From Candidatus Eisenbergiella merdavium (GTDB lineage Bacteria; Bacillota; Clostridia; Lachnospirales; Lachnospiraceae), in assembly GCA_019119595.1 (NCBI GenBank), contig DWWS01000022.1:1-64000 (forward strand): 64,000 nucleotides of DNA, given 5' to 3'. The translations under genes and the position numbers were made by a program. Below, in pieces: positions 46,507 to 54,751 of this stretch. Under the pieces are notes generated by a model. That model was not told the origin of the DNA. It did not search any database and saw only the letters and a list, made by a program, of their open reading frames with translations. Every line of letters starts with the position of its first letter. Positions within the stretch are counted from its first letter, which is position 1.

Positions 46507-46956
46507 ATGAGTTACAACGCAGACCATTATGACGCCCGTGCCGACGAGGATATCATTGATGTCCTGACCGCCATCAGTGTAGTGTCAAAGAGACTGGCAA
46601 GCAACCTAATCGCCGCGCGCCAGCAGAGCAAATCCAGGGACGTTCCTTGGAAACACCCGTCCAAATACTGGAGGGATGCTGACGACGCTCAGCTGATCAG
46701 TTATGTAGATTCCCATTACGGTACATTCTCACAGCGAAATTATCAGATCGCCGTGACCAAGGTGGCGGACGATCGTTCTTACCATCCCATGGGAACCTCC
46801 TCCAAGCCAAAGAGCCGAAATCAGATCATCAAGTGGCTGAAAGACCCCCACTCCGATTCTGCGGAATACAAGATGTGGGGCAACGGCGTGGCTCTTCCCA
46901 ACGTCTGCTTTGTGCTTTCCGGCATCGTGTACTATGCACAGTTATCCGGCGAATGA
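46507..46956 (+). CDS. Hypothetical protein of a mobile element
   Basis: I do not recognise a function. The 149-residue protein begins after GGAAAGGAGGAACC, is mostly soluble and helical at the N-terminus (DVLTAISVVSKRLASNLIAAR), and ends with SGIVYYAQLSGE. It lies 87 bases after the sigma-like gene on the same strand. Confidence 0.6.
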   Translation: MSYNADHYDARADEDIIDVLTAISVVSKRLASNLIAARQQSKSRDVPWKHPSKYWRDADDAQLISYVDSHYGTFSQRNYQIAVTKVADDRSYHPMGTSSKPKSRNQIIKWLKDPHSDSAEYKMWGNGVALPNVCFVLSGIVYYAQLSGE

Positions 46957-47055
46957 TCCGGCAGCTATTCTACAGCGAAATGTGCGGAAACCGCTTGCTA
47001 TTTCAGGGGTTCAGAGCGAATATGTGACTACCAAAAACAAAGGAGGTTTTCGCAC

Positions 47056-47427
47056 ATGGAAATCAGATACAATGTGACAGGCGCAAAGCGCAAAGAACTG
47101 GTCAAGGTCATCTCGGATGCCACGGGTGTCAGGGCGGAATACAAATTCATGCCCACCTGCAACTTTGAGATCGGCTGCTTCACGGCTGATGATGTCAAGC
47201 CGCCCGAAGCAGCCGAAATATGCAAATGTATCTTGCAGCTACGGGGTGTGCGCCCGTTTTTCAGCGATAAATACGATATAACGCAGCACCCGAACTACAA
47301 ATACCTTTCGGACTATGACAAGAAAAACGCTTTTGACATGGAGAAGCATTTGCGACGACGCCCTGCAATCGTGAAGCCGGACGAAGTATTTGACTACTAC
47401 GAAATCGACGCCGCCGACTTTTCATAA
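47056..47427 (+). CDS. Hypothetical protein with an ICE-type N-terminus, perhaps chimeric
   Basis: The first 45 residues (MEIRYNVTGAKRKELVKVIS and on to EIGCFT) resemble the opening of a larger protein often seen in Clostridia conjugative elements. After about residue 48 the sequence changes character (ICKCILQLRGVRPFFSDKYD) and is not recognised. At 123 residues it may be a short fusion left by a deletion. It starts after AAAGGAGGTTTTCGC. Confidence 0.5.
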   Translation: MEIRYNVTGAKRKELVKVISDATGVRAEYKFMPTCNFEIGCFTADDVKPPEAAEICKCILQLRGVRPFFSDKYDITQHPNYKYLSDYDKKNAFDMEKHLRRRPAIVKPDEVFDYYEIDAADFS

Positions 47428-47507
47428 GGCGGCGCAGAAAGGAGGATTTTATCAGACGCAGCCTGTCGGCGATAACGCGCAAAATACATAATGATACTCC
47501 CTTATAG

Positions 47508-48578
47508 CCACAGTCCGAGCGTTATCTCAATGATTGGGTGGAAAGCTACGCAAGAGTGAATTTGCGCCCCTCTACCTACGACGGGTACAAAAAGACCATT
47601 GCAAACTATATCAATCCATACATTGGCGGCGTTGCCCTTAATCAGCTTACCCCGGCTATGGTAGACAAGATGTTTCAGCAGATTATTGACAAGGGTTTGA
47701 AACCGTCCACCGCAGCCGGGGCAAAGCGTGTGTTGAGCGTGGCGTTGAGCCATGCCCGGAAATACCGCTATATTGAAACCAACGCGGCAAAAGATACCCT
47801 TACGAAGTTTGGGAAAGGCGATAAGACACCCGACCCCTACACGCCGGAACAAGTCAAGCTGCTCATGCAGCGGGTGGAGGGGACTGTTTGGGAAATGCCC
47901 GTTATTCTTGGCGGGCTTTATGGTATGCGCCGTTCTGAAATCTTGGGGCTGCGCTGGCGCAATGTGGATTTGGAAAACAATACCTTTGACGTTACCGAGC
48001 AGCTCCCCTTTAAGGTGCCGCCGAAGACGAAAGTCATTGAAGAAATGGCACCGCCAAAATCCAACGGCAGAACGCTTCCCATTACCGAGCTTGCCCGCCC
48101 GTTCTTCCTCAAACAGTTTGCCATGCAGGAAGCGCAAAAGGAACAGGCAGCAAAGGAGGGAAAGCCCTACTACGATAATGACCTTGTTGTGGCAAAGCCG
48201 GACGGTGCGCCTATCAATGCGTCTTGGGTATCGTCGCAGTTTGGCAAGCTCCTTGAAGATTTGGAAATGCCGCATATCCGTTTTCACGATTTGCGCCATA
48301 CGGCAGCTACGAATATGCACCAACTGACAGGCGACTTCTATACCGTTGGCGAAGTCTTGGGACATACGCTTGCGGGTATCGGCGCGTCGCTTGGCTTATC
48401 CATGAACTTTGAAGCAGTAACCGCCCGATATGTTGATGTGCGCCTGGAGCGAAAAAAGGAGGTGTTGGACGCCTACCACGGCGCAGTAGAAAAAGCAGCC
48501 CCGGCACAGGCAAAGGAAGCAGGCGCGAAAAAAGAAAAAGGAACGACGAAGAAAAAGAGCAAGGAAATGGAGCTTTAA
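47508..48578 (+). pseudogene. 5'-truncated tyrosine integrase
   Basis: The open frame starts right after an in-frame TAG (47505-47507) and reads SERYLNDWVESYARVNLRPS, which is the core-binding domain; the arm-binding domain and a normal start are missing. The catalytic part is intact: R (LYGMRRSEILGLRW), HxxR (FHDLRHTAATNM), H (VLGHT) and Y (TARYVDV). A GTG at 47538 could give a 346-residue protein. It is unlike the other two integrases and points to a third, decayed element. Confidence 0.75.
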
Positions 48579-48685
48579 CCGCCTTATCTTTTTACCGCTT
48601 CTTATAGCCTTTTATATCGCCCCGTCGAGTTAGGGCGGCAAAAAAGCGTCAAACGGCATTTTTTGACCGCTGACGCAGGAACGCG

Positions 48686-48720
48686 AAAAGCCGCAAAAAC
48701 GTAGTGTTTATGCGGCTTTT
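48686..48720 (+). terminator. Terminator after the truncated integrase
   Basis: AAAAGCCGCA (48686-48695) pairs with TGCGGCTTTT (48711-48720) around a 15-base loop. The stem ends in T runs on both strands, so it may work in both directions. Confidence 0.75.
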
Positions 48721-49043
48721 CAGCGTTTTCCCTATCAAATTTTATTGTGTGGAACGGCAGGAAATTCTACTATATTTTATAGTATTGCGGAATATTGTAA
48801 TCCATCTGATATCCTCATCTCACAAAATAGTTATTTATTGCAAATAAAATACTCCCTTATTCTTTCAGCATCGTCAAATACCCCTCTAACCTTTCATTCA
48901 CATATCTGGCAAACAGCTTTCTCATTGTCCCAATCTCATGCTTCACATGATTTTAATTCCAATACTTCCCTCTCACCCCATTTTCCATCATAATCTCCAT
49001 TCCGCCGCCTTTCAGTTGGCGGCACAAATAGTAATGAAAGTGT

Positions 49044-49072
49044 TTCACACCTTCAAATTTTCGTGTTACAAT
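49044..49072 (+). promoter_or_regulatory. Promoter of a putative small RNA
   Basis: TTCACA (49044-49049), a 17-base spacer and TACAAT (49067-49072) are read rightward with no ORF downstream. Transcription would begin near 49079. Confidence 0.6.
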
Positions 49073-49078
49073 AGACTT

Positions 49079-49205
49079 AATTATTAAGGCATCCCGGCAT
49101 CAGTATCAGATGCACCCACCCGTTTGTTTATTGATGTGCAGGTGTGCCTCTCTGCTTAGGTGGGAATAATCTTAAATCGGTTCACTGTGTGAGCCAGTTT
49201 TTTGT
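49079..49205 (+). ncRNA. Putative small RNA of about 125 nt
   Basis: The stretch lies between a promoter and a strong intrinsic terminator, GGTTCAC-TGT-GTGAGCC (49179-49195) followed by a T run. Inside, CACCCACC (49111-49118) can pair with GGTGGG (49159-49164), and the 5' part has a CATC..GATG stem. It codes for no plausible peptide. It matches no RNA family that I can name. The rest of the 680-base gap (48579-49259) holds nothing else that I recognise. Confidence 0.5.
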
Positions 49206-49259
49206 GTCTATTCCACGATTTTGACTTAATTTACTTTCTTTCACAGTATCTATTCTCTA

Positions 49260-49961
49260 TCACTTTTTCTTTTTCTTCGTTTTTACAACAGATATTCCAA
49301 ACATTTCAGAAAAATTTCTTGCTAATCGTATGTACGGTCTTACAAGACCGCCAAAGTATATTTTATGACTACCTGTAGCCATACACATTTCTCCATCTTC
49401 AATTATCATTTCAACAGAACGGTTCAGCACCTTTCCACCTTTAATCTTTCCAATTACTTCTGTTCCCTTTTCATCTATATTAGTATGATAAATGGTTATA
49501 GTAGCTCCTTGACGTGGTTCTAAACAATAAAAATCAATCCTTCTTACATTCTCAACTTGAGTTGAATTTTGAACATTCACCTTACACGTTTCATCAGTTT
49601 CTTCATTTACTATAGCAGCAAGTATCTTTTCATTTTGTGGAACTTTAATACTTAACTCATAACTTGGATAAAAATCACTCGTTTCTAGAATTTCATTTCC
49701 TCCATTCCACAATTTGATTTTTGAAACTACAACAGTCTTAATTACTTTATCATGAAAAAGAATCTTAATCCCATCTATTCTTGATACTTCATTATCTACT
49801 AATACTGTTGAATTTATCGTATAATAGATTGCTCTTTTCTTTTTATCTTTAATTTGCAAGATTAAGGCGATAATTGTAATAACCACACCTACTAATGATA
49901 TTATTGTAATCCAAGTCGTAACAACTGGATTTTCTGCAATCCAGTTAGTCAATGCGTCCAT
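49260..49961 (-). CDS. Single-pass membrane protein of unknown function
   Basis: The 233-residue protein has one membrane segment at about 14-38 (VTTWITIISLVGVVITIIAL), then a soluble beta-rich domain (KIKLWNGGNEILETSDF, FYCLEPRQGATITIYHTN), and a lysine tail. The start follows GGAGGATAAAATA. It lies four bases after the metallophosphoesterase gene, so the two are probably co-expressed. The pattern of a membrane helix plus a soluble domain next to an enzyme gene recalls effector pairs, but there is no direct evidence. Confidence 0.7.
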   Translation of the reverse strand: MDALTNWIAENPVVTTWITIISLVGVVITIIALILQIKDKKKRAIYYTINSTVLVDNEVSRIDGIKILFHDKVIKTVVVSKIKLWNGGNEILETSDFYPSYELSIKVPQNEKILAAIVNEETDETCKVNVQNSTQVENVRRIDFYCLEPRQGATITIYHTNIDEKGTEVIGKIKGGKVLNRSVEMIIEDGEMCMATGSHKIYFGGLVRPYIRLARNFSEMFGISVVKTKKKKK

Positions 49962-49965
49962 TATT

Positions 49966-50667
49966 TTATCCTCCTATACCAAATTCCCTCACATTCTCAA
50001 ACATAATCTCCAACTTATCAATCTTCTTCTCCGTATGATAATGTCCGCAGTACCACTTCTGGTAATCCAGCCTGTCCTCAATCCCATCCAGCCATTCTTC
50101 TGTAGACTTATCTACCTTACTCTGATCAACCCCGGACAGGAACATTTCCACCGGCGCATACTTCAACGGCGTAGTATGGCTCAACACTACATCCACCTTC
50201 CAGTCTAGCTTATCAAGCTGACTCTCCACACACTTCTTAATCTTATCAGATGGCTGTTCATCCGGCCACCAGCCATATCCATACATCAGCCGAATTATTT
50301 TATCAATACTATATGCTCCGCCCATCACAATGGTCTGCTTCCCATTCAGATCAAATACTTCCCCATCTTTCGCAAAAAGCAAATCCGGGTACTCTTCCTC
50401 ATAATACACTATGCCGCCATGCCACTGCTTCTCCTTATAGCTGTCTATAGTCTGCGGTCTCTGCTCATGGTTCCCATGGATGCAGAAAAACGTAATCGGC
50501 AGGGATTCCAGAAACTTTTTCTTCACACAATCACGGTTCCATCCACTAAAATTAATCCCTGCATCTCCTAAAATAATCAATATATCTCCACGGCTTGTTC
50601 CTAACTGTTCACAGAATGTTTCTATACGTCCGAACTGCCCATGAGTATCTCCTGTTATGTAAATCAT
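49966..50667 (-). CDS. Metallophosphoesterase
   Basis: The start at 50667 follows GGAAAGGATGATAAT. The calcineurin-like motifs are in order: GDTHGQ, GDAGINFSG, GNHEQRP, VVLSHTTP, and GHYHTEKK, over 233 residues. Such enzymes cleave phosphomonoesters or diesters, including nucleotides; the substrate is unknown. It sits at the right end of element 2, paired with a membrane protein. It is unrelated in sequence to the phosphoesterase at 58.3 kb. Confidence 0.88.
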   Translation of the reverse strand: MIYITGDTHGQFGRIETFCEQLGTSRGDILIILGDAGINFSGWNRDCVKKKFLESLPITFFCIHGNHEQRPQTIDSYKEKQWHGGIVYYEEEYPDLLFAKDGEVFDLNGKQTIVMGGAYSIDKIIRLMYGYGWWPDEQPSDKIKKCVESQLDKLDWKVDVVLSHTTPLKYAPVEMFLSGVDQSKVDKSTEEWLDGIEDRLDYQKWYCGHYHTEKKIDKLEIMFENVREFGIGG

Positions 50668-50761
50668 ATTATCATCCTTTCCGGATGCCTGGACTCCGGC
50701 ATGTACTCTCATTATACCATTACTGCCCCTGCACTTCACCTAAAATCTTTTCATACACATC

Positions 50762-50944
50762 CTAATTTTTACTTAATCGAAACAATACAAAAGTCCAGAA
50801 GATACCTTTTTTCATCTCCCGGACCATTATTTCACACTTCTGATTTTTTGCTTCCTCAATCGTAGTAAAACCGTAGTACCCCACCAGTCCTATTGCACCG
50901 ATTTGCCGCAGTTTATCGCAGTAATTGCTCTCAAGCACTTTCAC
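50762..50944 (-). CDS. Small hypothetical protein at the element end
   Basis: The 60-residue frame from a GTG at 50944 reads VKVLESNYCDKLRQIGAIGL and then EEAKNQKCEIMVREMKKGIF. No ribosome site is obvious and no family is recognised. It begins inside the PTP fragment's stop region at the right attachment site. It could be a real small gene or a chance frame. Confidence 0.35.
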   Translation of the reverse strand: MKVLESNYCDKLRQIGAIGLVGYYGFTTIEEAKNQKCEIMVREMKKGIFWTFVLFRLSKN

Positions 50945-50985
50945 GCCGCTGTCCTGCCGTGGCAGATAAAAAGTATTTTAATCAT
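50941..50985 (-). pseudogene. 5' fragment of the LMW-PTP gene with attachment copy C
   Basis: The ATG at 50985 follows GGAGGAGTTTCAAAT and reads MIKILFICHG, then RTAA and a stop. The core TGCCGTGGCAGAT is at 50955-50967. This is probably the original chromosomal 5' end of the PTP gene, now 32 kb away from its body. Its right flank resembles that of copy B. Confidence 0.85.
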
Positions 50986-51143
50986 ATTTGAAACTCCTCC
51001 TAAAATGACGCATTTTGCCCTGATTTCCATCAATCAATTATCCAGACTCCCTTCATTCAGCAGGAAATCTTTACCTGGTCCGGAATCGCATAGGCCGACT
51101 GGATATAGTAACGTTTGGAGCCTTTGTTGCAGACAAATGTATA

Positions 51144-51590
51144 TTATAAGTTGAACCTAAAAATGCACATTTGGGTTTCCCCTTCATTTATCCTCAGATC
51201 ATTATCCTCGGGCAATTCCACTACGCCCAGAAATTCTCCCTGTAGATATTCACAGGTTTTTCTGGACGCCCAATTATCAGGATTACAGGTGATGTACAAA
51301 TAAAACATCTCATGCTTTTGGGCCAAAGAAAACAGAAGCTTACAGGCTTTTGCGGCATAATGGTGCCCTCTGTATTCCTCATTTATGCGATATCCGATAT
51401 GTCCTACATAATAAAGCCCGTCCGTATATCCAATTCGTAAATTACACGCACCCATTATATTGCCGTGCAGATCGCATATGTGAAAATGATACGCAGGTAC
51501 CCAATTTCTCTCGGGATTTCCTTCAGTCAATCGGTCTACGATCAATTTGATTTCTTCGTTTTCCAGGAAATCTGTATTCAAAAACTGCAT
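51144..51590 (-). CDS. GNAT family acetyltransferase (RimJ/RimL-like)
   Basis: The 148-residue protein has the acetyl-CoA loop region YRINEEYRGHHYAAKACKLL and the C-terminal motif NPDNWASRKTCEYL. The substrate is unknown. It is divergent from a fragment of a second GNAT gene only 22 bases away. It lies just outside the right end of element 2. Confidence 0.85.
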   Translation of the reverse strand: MQFLNTDFLENEEIKLIVDRLTEGNPERNWVPAYHFHICDLHGNIMGACNLRIGYTDGLYYVGHIGYRINEEYRGHHYAAKACKLLFSLAQKHEMFYLYITCNPDNWASRKTCEYLQGEFLGVVELPEDNDLRINEGETQMCIFRFNL

Positions 51591-51612
51591 TGTGCATTTC
51601 CTCCTCTTAAAA

Positions 51613-51813
51613 ATGTCAGTCAGCCCCGACTATCAGGGGCGGGGGATCGCCGGAACATTGATAGAAATGGTAAAAGAAAAATACAAGGATTATCTGTACA
51701 TTGAAGTCATGCCGGAAGAAAGCAGAAACGTTTCTTTCTCCCAAAAGCACGGATTCAGACTCATGGACGATGGCGTATCCATGCAGCTTTGTAATTTTTC
51801 TGATCAGATCTGA
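51613..51813 (+). pseudogene. C-terminal fragment of a GNAT acetyltransferase
   Basis: The frame reads MSVSPDYQGRGIAGTLIEMV, the acetyl-CoA loop, and on through KKHGF-like QKHGFRLMDD, so it holds only the last third of a GNAT domain. The N-terminal strands are missing. The break lies where the neighbouring GNAT gene begins, so a rearrangement joined them. Confidence 0.75.
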
Positions 51814-51940
51814 CTTTTTGCGTCATTTCTTATGTGTTATTTCACAGTGTATAACATTTGCTCAGGGCGCATGTTCCCTATAGAAGGAGCTCCCTATATA
51901 ATGAATTCACTATACAGGGAGCTTTTTTAAATAGCAATCT

Positions 51941-52402
51941 TTACTTTTCCGAAAGATACGCAAGGATTTCGGCGGCATTGGTATCGGGCTTGACCTTTGG
52001 CATCACCTTCTCGATATTGCCCTGTTCATCTATGATATAGGTGGTGCGCACCACGCCCATGCTGACCTTGCCGTAAAGCTTCTTTTCCTGCCAGACATCA
52101 TACGCCTGGATCGCCTGCAGCTGCGGATCAGACAACAGAATAAACGGCAGGTCATACTTCTGCGCAAATTTCTGATGAGAGGCGGTGCTGTCCTTACTGA
52201 TGCCGATCACCACAACGTCCTGTGACCGGAATCGCTCGTAGGCCGCCGCAAATGCACAGGCCTGCCGGGTACAGCCCGGAGTGTTGTCCTTGGGATAAAA
52301 ATACAGGACGATCTTTTTCCCGAGAAAATCCGACAGGCTCACCTGTCTGCCGTCCTTGTCCGTAAGTGTAAAATCAGGTGCTTTTCTGTTCGCTTCCAGC
52401 AT
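51941..52402 (-). CDS. bcp: Thioredoxin-dependent peroxiredoxin, Bcp type
   Basis: The 153-residue thiol peroxidase has the peroxidatic cysteine C44 and resolving C49 in TPGCTRQAC. It reduces hydroperoxides using thioredoxin. The start at 52402 follows GGAGGAAAAGAGC and lies 13 bases past the end of the methyltransferase gene; the upstream frame start has no ribosome site. It is the last gene of a TetR-methyltransferase-bcp unit. Confidence 0.94.
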   Translation of the reverse strand: MLEANRKAPDFTLTDKDGRQVSLSDFLGKKIVLYFYPKDNTPGCTRQACAFAAAYERFRSQDVVVIGISKDSTASHQKFAQKYDLPFILLSDPQLQAIQAYDVWQEKKLYGKVSMGVVRTTYIIDEQGNIEKVMPKVKPDTNAAEILAYLSEK

Positions 52403-52415
52403 GCTCTTTTCCTCC

Positions 52416-53213
52416 TTATTGTGCTTTCCGAAAAATATCAAGCGCATGGCTTGTCACTCCCAGCAGATCCTCCCGTTCGCAGGTGGCAAAGTGATATTTT
52501 AAATACCATTCAAAAGTATCGTCGTCCATGGCATCCACCGCCTCCCGCATGAACAGGGCGCAGCCGTCTGAGGCGACATAGTGAAGCCTGGTCACAGGAA
52601 AATCCGCCATCAGAGCATCGATATCCTCCTTGCGGACCAGCTCAAAGAGATCCTCGGGACCGGAGCTGGCGGCAAAGGTTTTGGAATCCAGGAGTCCCTT
52701 TTCGACGTATTCAGCCACATTGATATTGGCCCGATGAAAACCTTCGTCGAGAAGGCAGCCATCGGAGATTACGTGGGCTGCAAAAAGAACGCCGCCCGGC
52801 TTCGTCACGCGAATCGCCTCCCGCAGAGCCTGACTTTTATCTTCTTTGCTGTAAAGATGGTACAGTGGCCCAAGAAGAAGGGTGATATCATATTTTCGGT
52901 CAGGAAAAGCTGATAAATCCAGCGCGTTCCCCTGGATGATCGATATTGTTTCATCCGGAGAAATTTTTCTGCGGAAAACATCTATATTATGCTCCACAAG
53001 CTCCACAGCGTCAACAGCATATCCCCGCCGCGCCAGCGCATGGGAATAGCGGCCGGTCCCCGCGCCGATTTCCAGAACCCGGTCCTGCGGCCTGATATAT
53101 TTTTCGATATAACGCATGGTGGTAAGAAACTCCACGGAACCGTAGCGACTTGCCAGGCGTTCATCTTCATCATAATGACTGTAAAAGTCTGTCAGATATG
53201 GATTCGTTTTCAT
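52416..53213 (-). CDS. SAM-dependent class I methyltransferase
   Basis: The 265-residue protein has the SAM loop VLEIGAGTGRYSHAL, an acidic second strand (VELVEHN), and LLLGPLYHLYSKEDK, where the active site would be. This fits small-molecule methyltransferases. It follows the TetR gene by 14 bases and starts after GGAGGGTACGGC. The repressor-methyltransferase-peroxidase order suggests a response to a toxic compound, but that is inference. Confidence 0.88.
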   Translation of the reverse strand: MKTNPYLTDFYSHYDEDERLASRYGSVEFLTTMRYIEKYIRPQDRVLEIGAGTGRYSHALARRGYAVDAVELVEHNIDVFRRKISPDETISIIQGNALDLSAFPDRKYDITLLLGPLYHLYSKEDKSQALREAIRVTKPGGVLFAAHVISDGCLLDEGFHRANINVAEYVEKGLLDSKTFAASSGPEDLFELVRKEDIDALMADFPVTRLHYVASDGCALFMREAVDAMDDDTFEWYLKYHFATCEREDLLGVTSHALDIFRKAQ

Positions 53214-53227
53214 GCCGTACCCTCCTT

Positions 53228-53821
53228 CTATACCTGTACGTCTGCGTTCCGGCCCATTTTTTCCTGCCGGAGAAAAGCCGAGAGGACATTGCTTATCATC
53301 TGTTCAACTGATTTTTCATCCAGACTGATTTTTCCCGCAGCTGTCAAAACAGCAACCCCGTGGGTATACAAAAACAGATCCAGAAAAACCACCCTCGCGC
53401 GATCCACCTCTAATCCGGTATTTTCCGCAAACAGACGGGCTCTTTTTTCATTATCAGGCTCCTCATAAAAATTCTTTATCTCCGTCATATTCATCTGCAT
53501 ATCGCGGACAAACAAAAGCCGGAACAGGCAGGTCTCTTCCCTTGCAAACCGGACATAGGAGAGCGGAAGGACGAAAGGGGGACTTGTGTGTGCAGAATTT
53601 TCATATTCTGCCACATACTTCTCATAATATTCGTAGGCAAAGGCGAGAAAGTCTTCCTTCAGCTCATCCATATTTTTATAACAGGTAAAAATCGGCCGTG
53701 TCGAGCTGTTCAGCCTGACCGCAATGCTCCTCGCGTTCACCGCTTCAAAACCGTCTTTTCTGGTAATATCCAGAACGGCATTCAAAATCATCTCTCTGTT
53801 TACCCTTGCTGCCGGCGGCAT
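53228..53821 (-). CDS. TetR family regulator
   Basis: The 197-residue protein has an N-terminal TetR HTH region (REMILNAVLDITRKDGFEAV, then SIAVRLNSSTRPIFTCY) and a helical ligand domain. The start follows CAGGAGGAAGGAACC. A perfect TTGTTA-TG-TAACAA palindrome overlaps the -35 of its promoter, consistent with autorepression of the three-gene unit. Confidence 0.9.
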   Translation of the reverse strand: MPPAARVNREMILNAVLDITRKDGFEAVNARSIAVRLNSSTRPIFTCYKNMDELKEDFLAFAYEYYEKYVAEYENSAHTSPPFVLPLSYVRFAREETCLFRLLFVRDMQMNMTEIKNFYEEPDNEKRARLFAENTGLEVDRARVVFLDLFLYTHGVAVLTAAGKISLDEKSVEQMISNVLSAFLRQEKMGRNADVQV

Positions 53822-53867
53822 GGTTCCTTCCTCCTGAATTTCGGATGTCTTTTATTTCTTACAGATG

Positions 53868-53897
53868 GTTATAAGTAAAACATTTGTTATGTAACAA
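53868..53897 (-). promoter_or_regulatory. TetR promoter and operator
   Basis: The minus strand reads TTGTTA (53892-53897), an 18-base spacer and TATAAC (53868-53873). The palindrome TTGTTATGTAACAA (53884-53897) covers the -35 and is a good operator candidate. Confidence 0.65.
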
Positions 53898-54117
53898 TAG
53901 TTGTATATTGGATGGATTTTGTCAAGAATAATGCAGAGCGACGGGATTTTTTCTGATCCCAGGCGGGAAGGCTCCTCTGGCGAGGTATGTTTTCTTTTTT
54001 TCAATGATAAGAGACCTTTATCCGCCTGTTTTCCTTCGTATGTGAGCAAATTTTGAATCGTGCTCCTGTGGAGAAGGGTGGGAGGGCTGATTGGGGAATT
54101 AAGGGTGGTTAGTAGAA

Positions 54118-54751
54118 TTTTCGGGTCACGCTCCCGCAAGGGGAGCGACTAATCATGTCCAGAAGTATTACAGCCAACGCAGTATTTTCGGGTCGCGCTC
54201 CCGCAAGGGGAGCGACTCAAGATGCGGTACGAGGATGATTTACCAGAATATTTTCGGGTCGCGCTCCCGCAAGGGGAGCGACAAAGCCTGGATTGACCGT
54301 TATACTGGGTGTTACATTTTCGGGTCGCGCTCCCGCAAGGGGAGCGACGCCGACTGCGCCGCAGGCCTTACTCCTTTCTTTCATTTTCGGGTCGCGCTCC
54401 CGCAAGGGGAGCGACGCGCGATAACCTCCCCGGAAAGATTCGCTGCCGTATTTTCGGGTCGCGCTCCCGCAAGGGGAGCGACACGATTTTCTTGCGGCAG
54501 CCGGGATGAATACGGATTTTCGGGTCGCGCTCCCGCAAGGGGAGCGACGGGAGCTGTACCGGCAGATCGAGCGCATCCAGAAGGGTTTTCGGGTCGCGCT
54601 CCCGCAAGGGGAGCGACACTCTACCAACCGGTTTTTCCATTCTTTCGCCGTGTTTTCGGGTCGCGCTCCCGCAAGGGGAGCGACCCCACCATCTTTCATT
54701 CCGGTGACGCTCACCCCGGTTTTCGGGTCGCGCTCCCGCAAGGGGAGCGAC
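54118..54751 (-). CRISPR. Type I-C-like CRISPR array, 10 repeats and 9 spacers
   Basis: The 32-nt repeat, read on the minus strand, starts GTCGCTCCCCTTGCGGGAGC and ends CCCGAAAA. Repeats start at 54118, 54185, 54251, 54317, 54384, 54451, 54517, 54586, 54653 and 54720 (plus-strand left ends). Spacers are 34-35 nt, one of 37. The first half is the palindrome of type I-C repeats, but the tail CCCGAAAA differs from the usual TGGATTGAAA. The left-most repeat has one change (CAC for CGC), so it is the old end; the leader is on the right. No complete cas gene is near. Confidence 0.97.

Larger units (their letters stand above)
28939..50967. mobile_element. Element 2: about 22 kb cargo island between attachment copies B and C
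   Basis: The element is bounded by PTP 5' ends at 28939-28969 and 50955-50985. It has an integrase near the left end reading leftward like that of element 1, but no relaxase or secretion genes. Its contents are a DUF3800-like gene, int/xis, a serine hydrolase with MerR, a type I restriction island, conjugative-element scraps with a truncated integrase, a membrane protein and a metallophosphoesterase. It may move in trans with element 1, or it may be a composite of several insertions. Confidence 0.7.

Noticed and set aside
48745..48993. An 82-codon plus-strand frame
   Set aside because: It has low-complexity composition (Ser/Asn/His) in AT-rich DNA, no ribosome site and no family.
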